Notes: a model not told the origin generated them from the sequence alone. DNA of 64,000 nucleotides from Geothrix sp. SG200 (GCF_022808935.1 NZ_JAKZFR010000005.1:124001-188000), one strand, 5' to 3'. Shown: positions 53,013 to 60,851, counted from the stretch's first letter. Made by a program: numbers and translations.

Positions 53013-54053
53013 ATGCGCATCGGCATCCTGGGCTATGGCCGCTTCGGGCGCGCGCTGGGCGAGCTGCTCCGCGAGGCCGGCCATGGCTATCGGGCCTGGG
53101 ATCCCGCCGTGGAGGTCCCCGCCGAGCGCCGGGCCGCCGGCCTCCGGGACCTGGTGGAGGCGGAGGCCCTGGTGCTGGCGGTGCCCGTGGCCGCCCAGGT
53201 CGCGGCCCTGGCGAGCCTGCGGCCCCACCTGCGGCCAGACCAGCTGGTCTTCGATGTGGGCAGCGTGAAGTCAGGCCCCTGCGCCCTGATGGACGCCCAG
53301 CTCGGCGCGGCCATCCCCCACGCAGGGACGCATCCTCTCTTCGGTCCCGTGAGTCTGGCCCGGGCGGAGCGTCCCCTGCGCGTGGTGCTCTGCCCCTCGA
53401 ACCACCATCCCGCTGCCGCCGATCGGGTGCAGGCCCTGTTCGAGAGCCTGGGCTGCGAGGTGCTGCGGCAGAGCCCCGAGGACCACGACCGCGTGATGGC
53501 CACCACCCACGCCCTCACCTTCTTCATCGCCAAGGGCCTTCTGGCCGTGGGCGCCGGGGCCGAGCTGCCCTTCACGCCGCCCTCCTTCCACGCCATCGCC
53601 CGCACCCTGGAATCCGTGCGCGAGGATGCCGGCCACCTCTTCGCCGCGCTGCAGAACCAGAACCCCTTCGCCAAGGGAGCCCGCGAAGGACTGCTGGAGG
53701 CCCTCTCCGCCATCCACCAGACCCTGGCGGAAGCCGTGGCGGAAGGCGCGGACGAGCAGCAGCTGGCCATCCCCAGCCTGGGGGAGCGCTCCCCCATCCT
53801 CCAGGAGACCCGCGACCACATCGACGCCCTGGACCAGGAGCTGGTGGCCCTGCTGGCCCGCCGCACGGAGCTGGTGCTCCGCGCCGGCCGCGCCAAGTCC
53901 GAGCTGGGCCTCCCCGTGCACGATCCCGACCGGGAAGCCACGCAGCTCCAGGCCCGGCGGGCCTGGGCCCGGGAGGCAGGCCTGGACACCCAGGGCGTGG
54001 AGGACGTCTTCCGCGCGGTGCTGCGAGCCTCGCGTGCCGCCCAGGGGCGCTGA
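53013..54053 (+). CDS. tyrA: Prephenate dehydrogenase fused to a C-terminal chorismate mutase
   Basis: Bifunctional enzyme for tyrosine synthesis. 346 residues. An N-terminal prephenate dehydrogenase has GYGRFG (7-12, NAD(P) site), FDVGSVKSGP (about 89-98), AGTHPLFGP and HALTFFIAKGL. A C-terminal AroQ chorismate mutase (about 265-345) begins ETRDHIDALDQELVALLARR. E. coli TyrA has the opposite order (mutase first). The gene follows the ars island by 27 bp on the same strand but appears functionally unrelated. It converges with the DUF2461 gene, 5 bp apart. Confidence 0.9.
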   Translation: MRIGILGYGRFGRALGELLREAGHGYRAWDPAVEVPAERRAAGLRDLVEAEALVLAVPVAAQVAALASLRPHLRPDQLVFDVGSVKSGPCALMDAQLGAAIPHAGTHPLFGPVSLARAERPLRVVLCPSNHHPAAADRVQALFESLGCEVLRQSPEDHDRVMATTHALTFFIAKGLLAVGAGAELPFTPPSFHAIARTLESVREDAGHLFAALQNQNPFAKGAREGLLEALSAIHQTLAEAVAEGADEQQLAIPSLGERSPILQETRDHIDALDQELVALLARRTELVLRAGRAKSELGLPVHDPDREATQLQARRAWAREAGLDTQGVEDVFRAVLRASRAAQGR

Positions 54054-54058
54054 ACCGC

Positions 54059-54760
54059 CTAGAACGGCAAGTCCAGGGCCTTGCACAGGAAGGCCACCAG
54101 GGGCGCCGCGTCCCGGAGGGCCTCCGCCAGGCGGTCCGGGAAGTCCGGGGCCAGCACCTGGGCATTGGTGAACGCCGTGGAGGCGTAGAAGTCCTTGAGC
54201 TTGAGGTCCTCGGCGTGGGCGTGGCCGGCGTCGAAGCCCTGGGGCACCCGCTTGAGCGCCTCGCCCTCGATTTCCAGGCCCGCGTCCTTGAGCTTCTTCC
54301 ACGCGGCGGACCGGGCCACGATGGCCTGCCGCACCTTGAACAGCGCCTCTGGCTCCGGATGCCACAGGCCGCCGCCGGCAAAACAGCCGCCGGGCTCGAA
54401 GTGGAGGTAGAAGCCGGGCCCGTGCACCCCGCCGGCCGCGGCCGAGCGGTGGCGGAAGTTCACGCCCAGGTGCGTCTTGTAGGGGCTCTTGTCCCGGCTG
54501 AAGCGGGTGTCGCGGTAGATGCGGAACAGCGACCCGCCCGACGGGCGGGGGTCGGCCTCCACCTGGCGGCTGATGCCAGCCAGCGGCCCGCTGAAGGCCG
54601 CGATGAGACGAAGTACGGGATCCCGGGCCTCCGCCTCGTACCGGGACTTGTTCGCCTGGAACCACTCGCGGTCGTTGTGCGCCTTGAGGTCCTTCAAGAA
54701 CCGGAAGAGGCCAGGTCCCAGCGGGTTCTCGAGTCCAGTGGAAGCCGTCTTCGTCGCCAC
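54059..54760 (-). CDS. DUF2461 family protein
   Basis: A 233-residue member of DUF2461 (unknown function). The family motif LKAHNDREWFQANKSRYE (about 26-43), FRIYRDTRFSRDKSPYKTH (about 80-98) and a GPGFYLHFEPGG segment are typical. The Arg/Asp/Lys cluster suggests a binding or nuclease-like site, but no activity is established. Cytoplasmic. Convergent with tyrA, and no operon partner is visible. Confidence 0.85.
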   Translation of the reverse strand: MATKTASTGLENPLGPGLFRFLKDLKAHNDREWFQANKSRYEAEARDPVLRLIAAFSGPLAGISRQVEADPRPSGGSLFRIYRDTRFSRDKSPYKTHLGVNFRHRSAAAGGVHGPGFYLHFEPGGCFAGGGLWHPEPEALFKVRQAIVARSAAWKKLKDAGLEIEGEALKRVPQGFDAGHAHAEDLKLKDFYASTAFTNAQVLAPDFPDRLAEALRDAAPLVAFLCKALDLPF

Positions 54761-54804
54761 ATCGCCTCCGGGTAGTGCTCCCAGGCTACGCCCAAAAACA
54801 AGGC

Positions 54805-54825
54805 GGGCCCCCGATTCGGGGGCCC
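54805..54825. terminator. Hairpin upstream of DUF2461/downstream of the sodB decoy
   Basis: GGGCCCCCG and CGGGGGCCC around ATT; a 9-bp perfect stem. It could end the sodB transcript, which on the minus strand runs through the duplicated 3' end and then into this hairpin. The following TTGTTTTTGGG is partly T-rich. Confidence 0.6.
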
Positions 54826-54863
54826 AACCACGAGCACGCGTGGAGAGGCGCCGAGGCGCCCGC

Positions 54864-55055
54864 GCGCCCTCTTACTTGCCGAACCGCTTGGAGACTTCGC
54901 TCCACTTGATGTTCTCGACAAACGCCTCGAGGTACTTCGCGCGGGCGGTGCCAGCGGGGCCCCGTCCGTGAAGCCGAGCGAAGCGAAAGCTGAACGGGAG
55001 CAGGCCCCATGCGGGGCCTGCGATCCGGGGGGCGACGAGGTTCACCCGCGCCCTC
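54864..55055 (-). repeat. Duplicated 3' end of sodB plus REP-like spacer
   Basis: An 89-bp copy of the sodB 3' end (54864-54952; one mismatch to 55048-55136, offset exactly 184 bp) encodes the last 25-26 residues and stop. The spacer contains a REP-like element: head ACGGGAG (54994-55000), stem CAGGCCCC/GGGGCCTG (55001-55008, 55013-55020), tail CGAT. The copy lacks a start. It is the same arrangement as at 22281-22896. Confidence 0.92.
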
Positions 55056-55634
55056 TTACTTGCCGAACCGCTTGGAGACTTCGCTCCACTTGATGTTCTC
55101 GACAAAGGCCTCGAGGTACTTCGCGCGGGCGGTGCCGTAGTCGACCATGAACGCGTGCTCCCAGCTGTCCAGCACCAGGAGCAGGTCCTGCTCGATGGGC
55201 AGGCCCAGGTGGTGCTCGGCGATGAAGTAGGTGTGCAGCTTGCCGTCGCGGCGGTTGCGGGTGAGCACGGCCCAGCCGGGGCCGCAGAGGGCCGCGGCCT
55301 TGAGGTCGGCGACCACCTTGTCCTTGCCACCCACGGCGTCCAGGGCGGCCTTGAGGCCGGAACTGATGTCGCCGTCGGCGCCCAGGTTCTCGAAGTAGAG
55401 CTCATGGAGGAAGGAGCCGTTGAAGGCCACGGCCTCGCGGCGCTTCAGTTCGCTGTACTCGTTGAAGGAGTAGTTGGCCTTGGTGTTGTCCGCCGTCGCC
55501 AGCTTCTCCTCGATCTCGTTCAGCTTGGTGATGTAGCCCTTGTAGAGGCCGAAGTGCTGGTCCAGCTGGGAATCGCTGAGCCCCTTCAGGGCGCCGCCCT
55601 TCAGGTGGTCGTAGTTCTTGGCGGTGTAGGCCAT
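55056..55634 (-). CDS. sodB: Superoxide dismutase (Fe/Mn), atypical short-loop type
   Basis: A 192-residue Fe/Mn SOD. Metal ligands: H27 (LDQHFGLYKGY), H77 (FNGSFLHELYF), D156 and H160 (LDSWEHAFMVDYG). The usual HxxxHHxxY helix segment is replaced by HFGLYKGY, one residue shorter, as in an acidobacterial/Bacteroidetes-like SOD subgroup. No signal peptide, so cytoplasmic. The ATG at 55634 is preceded by AGGAGA. The last 25 codons are duplicated downstream. Neighbouring dps and rubrerythrin genes make an oxidative-stress cluster. Confidence 0.9.
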   Translation of the reverse strand: MAYTAKNYDHLKGGALKGLSDSQLDQHFGLYKGYITKLNEIEEKLATADNTKANYSFNEYSELKRREAVAFNGSFLHELYFENLGADGDISSGLKAALDAVGGKDKVVADLKAAALCGPGWAVLTRNRRDGKLHTYFIAEHHLGLPIEQDLLLVLDSWEHAFMVDYGTARAKYLEAFVENIKWSEVSKRFGK

Positions 55635-55816
55635 GGGTGTCTCCTTGGCTGCGCGACGCGCGGATGGGTAGTTTACTGAAGAAGTCGGAAATTGGATGAA
55701 ACAGGCACAATGTTCAGGTGCGGGTCCGGTATCAGACGCGGTGCCGGGCTTGGCTCGGACCCCGCGTGGGGATGCGCGAGGGGGGACAGGGGTCCCGGAT
55801 CCGTGAGCACATGCGA

Positions 55817-55846
55817 GCGGGAACACGCTCCAGCGGAGCGTGCGAT
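55817..55846. repeat. REP-like element between dps and sodB
   Basis: Head GCGGGAA (55817-55823), stem CACGCTCC/GGAGCGTG (55824-55831, 55835-55842) around AGC, tail CGAT (55843-55846). The surrounding 55690-55890 region is GC-rich with further inverted segments and no supported gene. Confidence 0.7.
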
Positions 55847-55892
55847 AACCGGGCAGGTCGCGAAGCGTCCGGGCGGTCCCCCCTCGTCCAGA

Positions 55893-56336
55893 TCAGCCCA
55901 GCATTTCCCTCAGGAACCAGGCTTCTTTCTGGTGGACCTGGACGAAGCGGGTGAGCAGGTCGGCGGTGCCAGGATCGCTGGCCTCGTTGGCGAGCTCGAT
56001 GCCCTCGTGCATGAGGGACACGGTGGCCTCCTCATTGGCCAGGGCCTCCTTCAGCATGGCCTCGGGATCGAGACGGGCGGAGGGGTTGGAGATGGCGGCC
56101 TTGGTCTGGGCCTCGATCTGGGCCGGGGCGTGGATCGGCACGCCGCCCATCATGCGGATGCGCTCCGCCAGCTCGTCCACGGTGCCGTCGGCGGCGGTGT
56201 AGAGGTCCTCGAAGCGCAGGTGGTAGTCGCGGAAGTGGGGGCCGGTGACGGTCCAGTGGTAGCGCTTGGCATTGAGGGCCAACACGAAGGCGGTGGCCAG
56301 CTCGGCATTCAGGTGGTCGATGACGGAACGGTTCAT
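55893..56336 (-). CDS. dps: Dps-family DNA-protecting mini-ferritin
   Basis: A 147-residue Dps/miniferritin. The ferroxidase site at the subunit interface is seen in NAKRYHWTVTGPHFRDYHLR followed by FEDLYTAADGTVDELAERI (His, Asp, Glu ligands). It protects DNA by oxidising Fe(II) with peroxide. Short N-terminus without the Lys-rich DNA-binding tail of E. coli Dps, so DNA binding is uncertain. Downstream of the DUF3501-like and rubrerythrin genes on the same strand, and probably co-transcribed. Confidence 0.92.
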   Translation of the reverse strand: MNRSVIDHLNAELATAFVLALNAKRYHWTVTGPHFRDYHLRFEDLYTAADGTVDELAERIRMMGGVPIHAPAQIEAQTKAAISNPSARLDPEAMLKEALANEEATVSLMHEGIELANEASDPGTADLLTRFVQVHQKEAWFLREMLG

Positions 56337-56345
56337 GGCTTCTCC

Positions 56346-56909
56346 TCAGGAAGACCAGGACGTCCAGGCGGCCGGCGCGGGCCAGCGGCCGGGAAGCCCG
56401 GCGTGGGTGGAGACGAGGGCGGCGATGGGGCGGCCGTCCGGAATGAGGTAGCGCAGGGCCAGCACCGAGGGCAGGCGGTCCTCCGGCCCGGCGGCGCCGC
56501 GGTCCACGGAAGGGGCGACGAGGGATCCATCCGCGAGCTCCAGCGCCAGCTGGTCCGGGAACGTGTGCAGGGCCGCCAGTCGGCGGTCCCGCACGTCGTC
56601 GGGGAAGCCCAGCATGAGCGTGGCGGCCACACTGGCGCCTCCGGGCTCGCGACGGGGCGCCAGCACGGAGAAGGAGGCGCGGGCCTCGGCCAGGTCCTCC
56701 GCCGGGGCGGAGTCCAAGGTCATGCCTTCGGCCCAGAGGGTCTCGACCACCTGGTCCTCCACGCTCTCCGCCGTCTCGGGCTGGAAGCTGATGCCTTCCG
56801 CCAGCTCCAGCCGCAGGGCCGCCTGGCGGACCAGGAAGGCCTGCCGTGCCTGGAAGCGTGCCCGTTCGGTGGCGGGGTCGAAGGAAGGGGCCGCCAGGAA
56901 CTCAGACAT
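56346..56909 (-). CDS. DUF3501-like protein
   Basis: A 187-residue soluble protein: a helical N-terminal part (ERARFQARQAFLVRQAALRL), an acidic centre (about 45-75), then a beta-rich region (SVAATLMLGFPDDVRDRRLA). The alternation and its place directly after rubrerythrin match DUF3501, which typically accompanies rubrerythrin genes; the match is by eye. The function is unknown. The C-terminus (about 170-187) is Trp/Pro/Ala-rich. It overlaps rubrerythrin by 8 bp and precedes dps by 9 bp. Confidence 0.6.
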   Translation of the reverse strand: MSEFLAAPSFDPATERARFQARQAFLVRQAALRLELAEGISFQPETAESVEDQVVETLWAEGMTLDSAPAEDLAEARASFSVLAPRREPGGASVAATLMLGFPDDVRDRRLAALHTFPDQLALELADGSLVAPSVDRGAAGPEDRLPSVLALRYLIPDGRPIAALVSTHAGLPGRWPAPAAWTSWSS

Positions 56910-57375
56910 GCTGGGCGATGTCGGCGGAGGGTTGGGCGAAGGCGGGCTTGGTGCCGGCCTGCAGCTTGGTCAGGGCCTCCTGGAAGCGACCGGCGTGGAA
57001 GCGCTCGACCTTGGCCAGGGTCTCGAACCAGGCGGCGATTTCCGGGTAGCCCTCTTCCTTGGCCAGGCGGGCGAACTCGGGGTACATGTCCGTGTATTCG
57101 TAGGTCTCGCCGGCCACGGCGGACTTCAGGTTGGTGAGCGTGTCGCCCAGGGGCAGGCCCGTGGCGGGGTCGCCGGCCTTCTCCGCCAGGAACATCAGGT
57201 GCCTCAGGGCGTGGCCCGTCTCGCCATCGGCGCTGTGCTTGAAGAGGTCGGCCACCTCCTTCAGGCCTTCCTTCTCGGCCACCTGGGCCATCCAGGTGTA
57301 GCGGCGGTTCGCCTGGCTCTCGCCAGCGAAGGCGGCCTTGAGGTTCTGGTGGGTCTTGGAATCGGTGAAGGACAT
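56902..57375 (-). CDS. Rubrerythrin-type di-iron protein lacking the rubredoxin domain
   Basis: A 157-residue rubrerythrin core. Four-helix-bundle ligands are visible in FAGESQANRRY, ADGETGHALRH, AVAGETYEYTDMYPEFA and KVERFHAGRF. Classical rubrerythrin (about 190) ends in a CxxC...CxxC rubredoxin domain; here the protein ends after about 25 residues without Cys, so electrons must come from a separate partner. It probably reduces peroxide. The ATG at 57375 has GAGGAGA upstream. A distinctly AT-rich promoter region lies at 57425-57475. Confidence 0.87.
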   Translation of the reverse strand: MSFTDSKTHQNLKAAFAGESQANRRYTWMAQVAEKEGLKEVADLFKHSADGETGHALRHLMFLAEKAGDPATGLPLGDTLTNLKSAVAGETYEYTDMYPEFARLAKEEGYPEIAAWFETLAKVERFHAGRFQEALTKLQAGTKPAFAQPSADIAQHV

Positions 57376-57542
57376 GGCATCTCCTCTTGGGCCGCGATCG
57401 GCGGCATCAAGGTAGAGCCATCTCCATGCCAAAGCAATAAGTCAAATCATTGAATAAATTCTGTAAATTCCAATCCGCGCTTTCCCAAGAGAATCCCGAC
57501 CGATCGAGAGCCGGATCCTCGGCATGTCGCGAGTCGCGCCGG

Positions 57543-58022
57543 TCAGGGGATCGCGCGGAGGCTGCCTTGGATCTGAGCGGCGTCCAGGCTGAGCGCCCGG
57601 CCGAAACCCAGCACCAGCCGTCCGGAGGCGGGACGGATGAGGAAGAAGGAGAAGTCCCCCAGGCCCAGGGTCGTCTCCGCCTCCGGGAACCGAGCCAGGT
57701 AGGCCGCGGCCGCCTGGTCGTGGCGGCTGGATTCCCGGGGGATCTCCTCCGCCCCGCCCTGCACGGTCACCCGGGGCAGGGCCAGCGGGTTCTGGCCCTC
57801 CTCCATGGGCACCACGAGCATCAGGCTGGCGCGGGCGTCCGCCCGCAGGTCGCGGGTGTGCTGGGCCAGGCCGCTTACGTGGATGAGGAAGCCCGCACCA
57901 TCCGGCGCCGGGACCACCGGCACCATGGAGACGAAGGGGGCCCCTTCATGCAGCGTGCCCAGGGAGGCCACGGGGAGTCCCGTCAGCAGGGCGTGGAGTG
58001 TCGCTTCCGTGTTCGGATCCAT
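57543..58022 (-). CDS. Pyridoxamine 5'-phosphate oxidase-like FMN-binding protein
   Basis: A 159-residue split-barrel protein (PPOX/HugZ N-terminal type). ASLGTLHEGAPFVSMVP (about 19-35), GFLIHVSGLAQHTRDLRAD (about 44-62) and ASLMLVV are conserved strands of the flavin/heme-binding barrel. It lacks the C-terminal DUF2470 domain of full HugZ heme oxygenases. The substrate is unknown. It lies 18 bp downstream of the beta-lactamase gene. Confidence 0.8.
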   Translation of the reverse strand: MDPNTEATLHALLTGLPVASLGTLHEGAPFVSMVPVVPAPDGAGFLIHVSGLAQHTRDLRADARASLMLVVPMEEGQNPLALPRVTVQGGAEEIPRESSRHDQAAAAYLARFPEAETTLGLGDFSFFLIRPASGRLVLGFGRALSLDAAQIQGSLRAIP

Positions 58023-58040
58023 GAGACCTCCTCGGCCTGG

Positions 58041-58931
58041 TCAGTTCGGGAAGGCGGCGGCCACGATGCGGCCCACTTCGGCCAGCACGGCGTTGCGGTC
58101 CTTCATGGGGGCCCGGGAGCCAGTGTAGTAGGCGGCCACCAGGATCGGCGCCCGGCCAGGCGGACGCAGGACGGCCACATCGTTCACGGTGCCCCGCTCG
58201 CCTGAGCCGGTCTTGTCGCCCACGGCCCAGGTGACCGGGAGGCCCGCCCTCAGGCGATCTCCGCCGGTGAGGCAGCCCCGCATCCAGCCCTCCAGGCGCT
58301 GGCACGAGGCCGGTTCGAGGGCCCCGCCCAGCAGCATGGCCTTCAGGGAATCCACCATGGCCGTGGGGCTGGTGGTGTCCCGGGGGTCGCCGGGGATGGC
58401 GGTGTTCAGGGTGGGCTCAGTGCGGTCGAGCCGCGTCACGGCGTCACCCAGGCTTCGGGCGAATGCCGTCACCTCGGCGGGACCGCCGAGGGCCTGGAGC
58501 AGCAAGTTGGCGGCGGTGTTGTCGCTGGACTCCACGGCGGCGGCGCAGAGCGCCTCCACGGTCATGTGCCCCTCCGCCAAACGGGCCGCGGTGACGGGCG
58601 CATAATCCAGCAGGTCTGCGGACGTGTAGGCGATGGGCCGATTCAGGTGCTCCTGGCCCCGCTCCACCCGCGCGAGCACCGCGCCCGCCAGCAGGACCTT
58701 GAAGGTGCTGCACAGGGGGAACCGCTCTTCGCCGCGGTGAGCGATGCGGCGGCCCGTGCCGGTGTCCAGCGCCGCCACGCCCAGGCGCCCGCCCGCGCGG
58801 GCTTCCAGGGCGGCAAGGCGGGACTGGGCCAGGGCCTGGGCTGGGGCCGGGGCCCTGGCCGGGGTGGGTGCGGGCGGCGCGGCCTGGAGGGTCTGGATCA
58901 GGAGAACGGCGGTGCACAGGATCCGGCTCAT
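58041..58931 (-). CDS. bla: Class A beta-lactamase
   Basis: A 296-residue class A serine beta-lactamase with signal peptide (LIQTLQA, about 17) and an Ala/Pro-rich linker. Motifs: S75-T-F-K78 preceded by C74 (Ambler 69), S136-D-N138, E172-P-T-L-N176 (Ambler E166, N170) and K240-T-G242 followed by S243 (Ambler 237) and G244. All catalytic residues are intact. Cys69 is shared with SME/KPC-type enzymes, but the disulfide partner at 238 is Gly here; Ser237 is found in CTX-M. The spectrum cannot be predicted. No ampR-like regulator is adjacent. Confidence 0.93.
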   Translation of the reverse strand: MSRILCTAVLLIQTLQAAPPAPTPARAPAPAQALAQSRLAALEARAGGRLGVAALDTGTGRRIAHRGEERFPLCSTFKVLLAGAVLARVERGQEHLNRPIAYTSADLLDYAPVTAARLAEGHMTVEALCAAAVESSDNTAANLLLQALGGPAEVTAFARSLGDAVTRLDRTEPTLNTAIPGDPRDTTSPTAMVDSLKAMLLGGALEPASCQRLEGWMRGCLTGGDRLRAGLPVTWAVGDKTGSGERGTVNDVAVLRPPGRAPILVAAYYTGSRAPMKDRNAVLAEVGRIVAAAFPN

Positions 58932-58982
58932 GGGGACTCCTGAAGGCCCTTCCTTCTACCACGGTGCGGGCCGCGGCGGCGG

Positions 58983-59168
58983 CTACTCGGGATCCTGGTC
59001 GGGACCCTGGCCGCCCTCGGCGGTGCCTTCCGGGCCTTCGACTTCCGGAATGTCGTTGCCCTGGGCGTCCTTCTTCATCGCCTTCTTCTGCAGTTTCTCT
59101 TCCTTCTTCTTCTGGCGGGCCAGGTCCTTCTGCCGCTTCTCGAAGTTGTAGTTGGGCTTTCTGGCCAT
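58983..59168 (-). CDS. Small Lys-rich conserved hypothetical protein
   Basis: A 61-residue protein: MARKPNYNFEKRQKDLARQK, then KKKEEKLQKKAMKKD, and an acidic Gly/Pro/Glu tail. The opening sequence is that of a widely distributed small bacterial hypothetical family. Strongly charged and likely helical or disordered; the function is unknown. It may bind nucleic acid, an inference from the basic half only. Confidence 0.75.
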   Translation of the reverse strand: MARKPNYNFEKRQKDLARQKKKEEKLQKKAMKKDAQGNDIPEVEGPEGTAEGGQGPDQDPE

Positions 59169-59219
59169 GGCGCGTCCGATCTCGAAAAAGGTTGAAGCCT
59201 GTGAAGCCCTTTCCTAAGT

Positions 59220-59714
59220 CTACCGCCTCGTCCGCCGGAGCGCCTGGATGAGGTCGTCCAGCCGCTGCAGGAAGGTGGAGCGGTCCCTCGCGCTGAACGG
59301 GGCCGGGCCCGTGCCCAACTCGCCCATGGCGCGCAGATGGCTCATCAGCTCGCGGCTGGCCAGGGCGTCGCCGATGGAATCCGGCGTGTAGACGCGACCT
59401 CGCGCGTCCAGGGCCCGGGCGCCCTTTTCGAGGCAGCGGGCCGCCAGGGGGATGTCGGCGGTCACGGCGATGTCCGAGGCCGTGATGTTCGCCACGATCC
59501 AGTCGTCGGCGCCGTCGAACTGGCCCCGGGCCACCACCACGGACTCGAACAGGGGATGGCGCGGTACCCGCAACGGCGTGTTCGAGACAAGGAAGACCTT
59601 CAGCCCGCAGCGCGAGGCCACCCGGAAGACCTCCTCCTTCACGGGGCAGGCGTCCGCGTCCACGAAGATGCGGATGGCGGGGGCCTCCACGCTCATGCCA
59701 TGCATGCCGCTCAT
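59220..59714 (-). CDS. YaiI/YqxD (DUF188) family protein
   Basis: A 164-residue PIN-like UPF0178 protein. IRIFVDADACPVKEEVFRVA (about 14-33), the VSNTPLRVP segment, ADDWIVANITASDIAVTADI and LASRELMSHLRAMGE are the family hallmarks; conserved Asp residues suggest a nuclease-like site. Function not established. The start at 59714 gives an ATGA overlap with the flavin reductase; ATGs at 59705 and 59696 are alternatives. Confidence 0.9.
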   Translation of the reverse strand: MSGMHGMSVEAPAIRIFVDADACPVKEEVFRVASRCGLKVFLVSNTPLRVPRHPLFESVVVARGQFDGADDWIVANITASDIAVTADIPLAARCLEKGARALDARGRVYTPDSIGDALASRELMSHLRAMGELGTGPAPFSARDRSTFLQRLDDLIQALRRTRR

Positions 59715-60244
59715 GCCGCGTTTCCGGCGGCGATCAGGGCCTGGATCGCCTCCGCCATGCGGGCCACCTGGACTGGATCGATCAGCCGGCCTTCGGCATC
59801 CAGGCCCGAGGCGGCCAGGGTGAGGCAGAGCGAAGCCTCCGGCACCACCCGCGCCGACATCACCGCCAGCGTGTGGGCCAGGGAGGCCTGGGCCTTGGCG
59901 CCGCCCTCCGGCGAGGGCGAGGCGCTCCAGGCCGCCGCGGGCTTGCCCACACAGGCGCCCGACGAGACCACCCACTCCAGCAGGTTCTTCAGCACCGCGG
60001 GCATGGCGTGGATGTACTCGGGCGTGCAGACGAGCAGGGCGTCCGCCGCCAGGATCCGGGCCCGCAGGTCGGCCACGGGCTCCGGCACGGGTTCGACGTC
60101 GCGCTCGGGGCTGAAGTGGGGCAGGTCGTCCAGACGCTCCCAGAACTCGAACGCGGCCTCCGGCGCCAGGCGCGCAGCCTCCCGCAGCAGCCGGGCGTTG
60201 AGGGAGGCCGCCCGCAGGCTGCCGGCCAGGGCGAGGATCCGCAT
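59711..60244 (-). CDS. NADPH-dependent FMN reductase/quinone reductase-like flavoprotein
   Basis: A 177-residue flavodoxin-like protein. ILALAGSLRAASLNARLLRE (about 3-22) holds the phosphate-binding loop GSLRxxSxN. CTPEYIHAMPAVLKNLLEWV (about 73-92) is the conserved PEYxxxxPxxLKNxxDW motif. It probably reduces FMN, quinones or chromate-like acceptors. Its start overlaps the stop of the upstream membrane gene by one base, within a four-gene unit (doxX to yaiI). Confidence 0.9.
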   Translation of the reverse strand: MRILALAGSLRAASLNARLLREAARLAPEAAFEFWERLDDLPHFSPERDVEPVPEPVADLRARILAADALLVCTPEYIHAMPAVLKNLLEWVVSSGACVGKPAAAWSASPSPEGGAKAQASLAHTLAVMSARVVPEASLCLTLAASGLDAEGRLIDPVQVARMAEAIQALIAAGNAA

Positions 60245-60468
60245 CAGCCCTTCCGCCGCCACAGAAGGGCCGTGCCCGCGGCAATGGCCGCGAACCCGGC
60301 CCAGGCCGGGATGCGCAGGGTGTCCTTCTCCTTCAGGGTGAACTCCAGGGGACCCAGCTTGGCGTCGTGACTGTCCTTCGTGTAGCTGAACTCCGGCCAG
60401 GCCAGGGCCGCGGCGCCCAGGGCGATGAGGGCCAGGCCCGCGAGGGACTTGAGGGTGGCGGCCTTCAT
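60244..60468 (-). CDS. Small two-helix membrane protein
   Basis: A 74-residue protein with two hydrophobic helices (SLAGLALIALGAAALAW, about 8-24; WAGFAAIAAGTALLW, about 56-70). They flank a periplasmic or cytoplasmic beta segment (DSHDAKLGPLEFTLKEKDTL). The pattern is a common small-protein type (two TM helices with a LGPLxxTxxE middle). No function known. It overlaps doxX by 4 bp. Confidence 0.7.
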   Translation of the reverse strand: MKAATLKSLAGLALIALGAAALAWPEFSYTKDSHDAKLGPLEFTLKEKDTLRIPAWAGFAAIAAGTALLWRRKG

Positions 60469-60851
60469 GCGGTCTTGTCCAGGCACCACTTCACGCCACC
60501 CTTGGCGGCGATGAAGAGGAACAGGAAGCAGAACACCACCGCCAGCTCGCCCTTGTTCACGGCGGGCCAGAAGGCGGCGCCGAACTGGAACTTCCAGTGG
60601 AACTGCATGTAGGCCACCGCCATCATGCCGCTGCACAGGAATGCCGCCCGCTGAGTCTGGAAGCCCACCAGGATCGCCAGGCCGCCCACCAGCTCGATGA
60701 GGCCGCCAATCCAGAGCTGAGAGCCCACCGGGGGCTGGAAGCCGCTCACCACCCCGAAGATCTTCTGGAGCCCGTGGAACGCCAGCAACAGGCCCGACAC
60801 GATGCGCAGCAGCGCGTAGGTCTGGTCCGAGTACTTGCTGAGCCATGTCAT
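60465..60851 (-). CDS. DoxX family membrane protein
   Basis: A 128-residue, four-helix DoxX/DoxD-type protein. LLRIVSGLLLAFHGLQKIFG (about 13-32) is the family entry motif, with GGLIELVGGLAILVGFQT and AVAYMQFHWKFQFGA later. DoxX proteins associate with redox or detoxification complexes; the exact role is unknown. The ATG at 60851 follows GGAGG. First gene of the unit doxX / small TM / flavin reductase / yaiI. Confidence 0.87.
   Translation of the reverse strand: MTWLSKYSDQTYALLRIVSGLLLAFHGLQKIFGVVSGFQPPVGSQLWIGGLIELVGGLAILVGFQTQRAAFLCSGMMAVAYMQFHWKFQFGAAFWPAVNKGELAVVFCFLFLFIAAKGGVKWCLDKTA

Noticed and set aside
54786-55010. Small frame running through the sodB duplicate
   Set aside because: Out of frame with the duplicated sodB tail and without any ribosome binding site or recognizable sequence.
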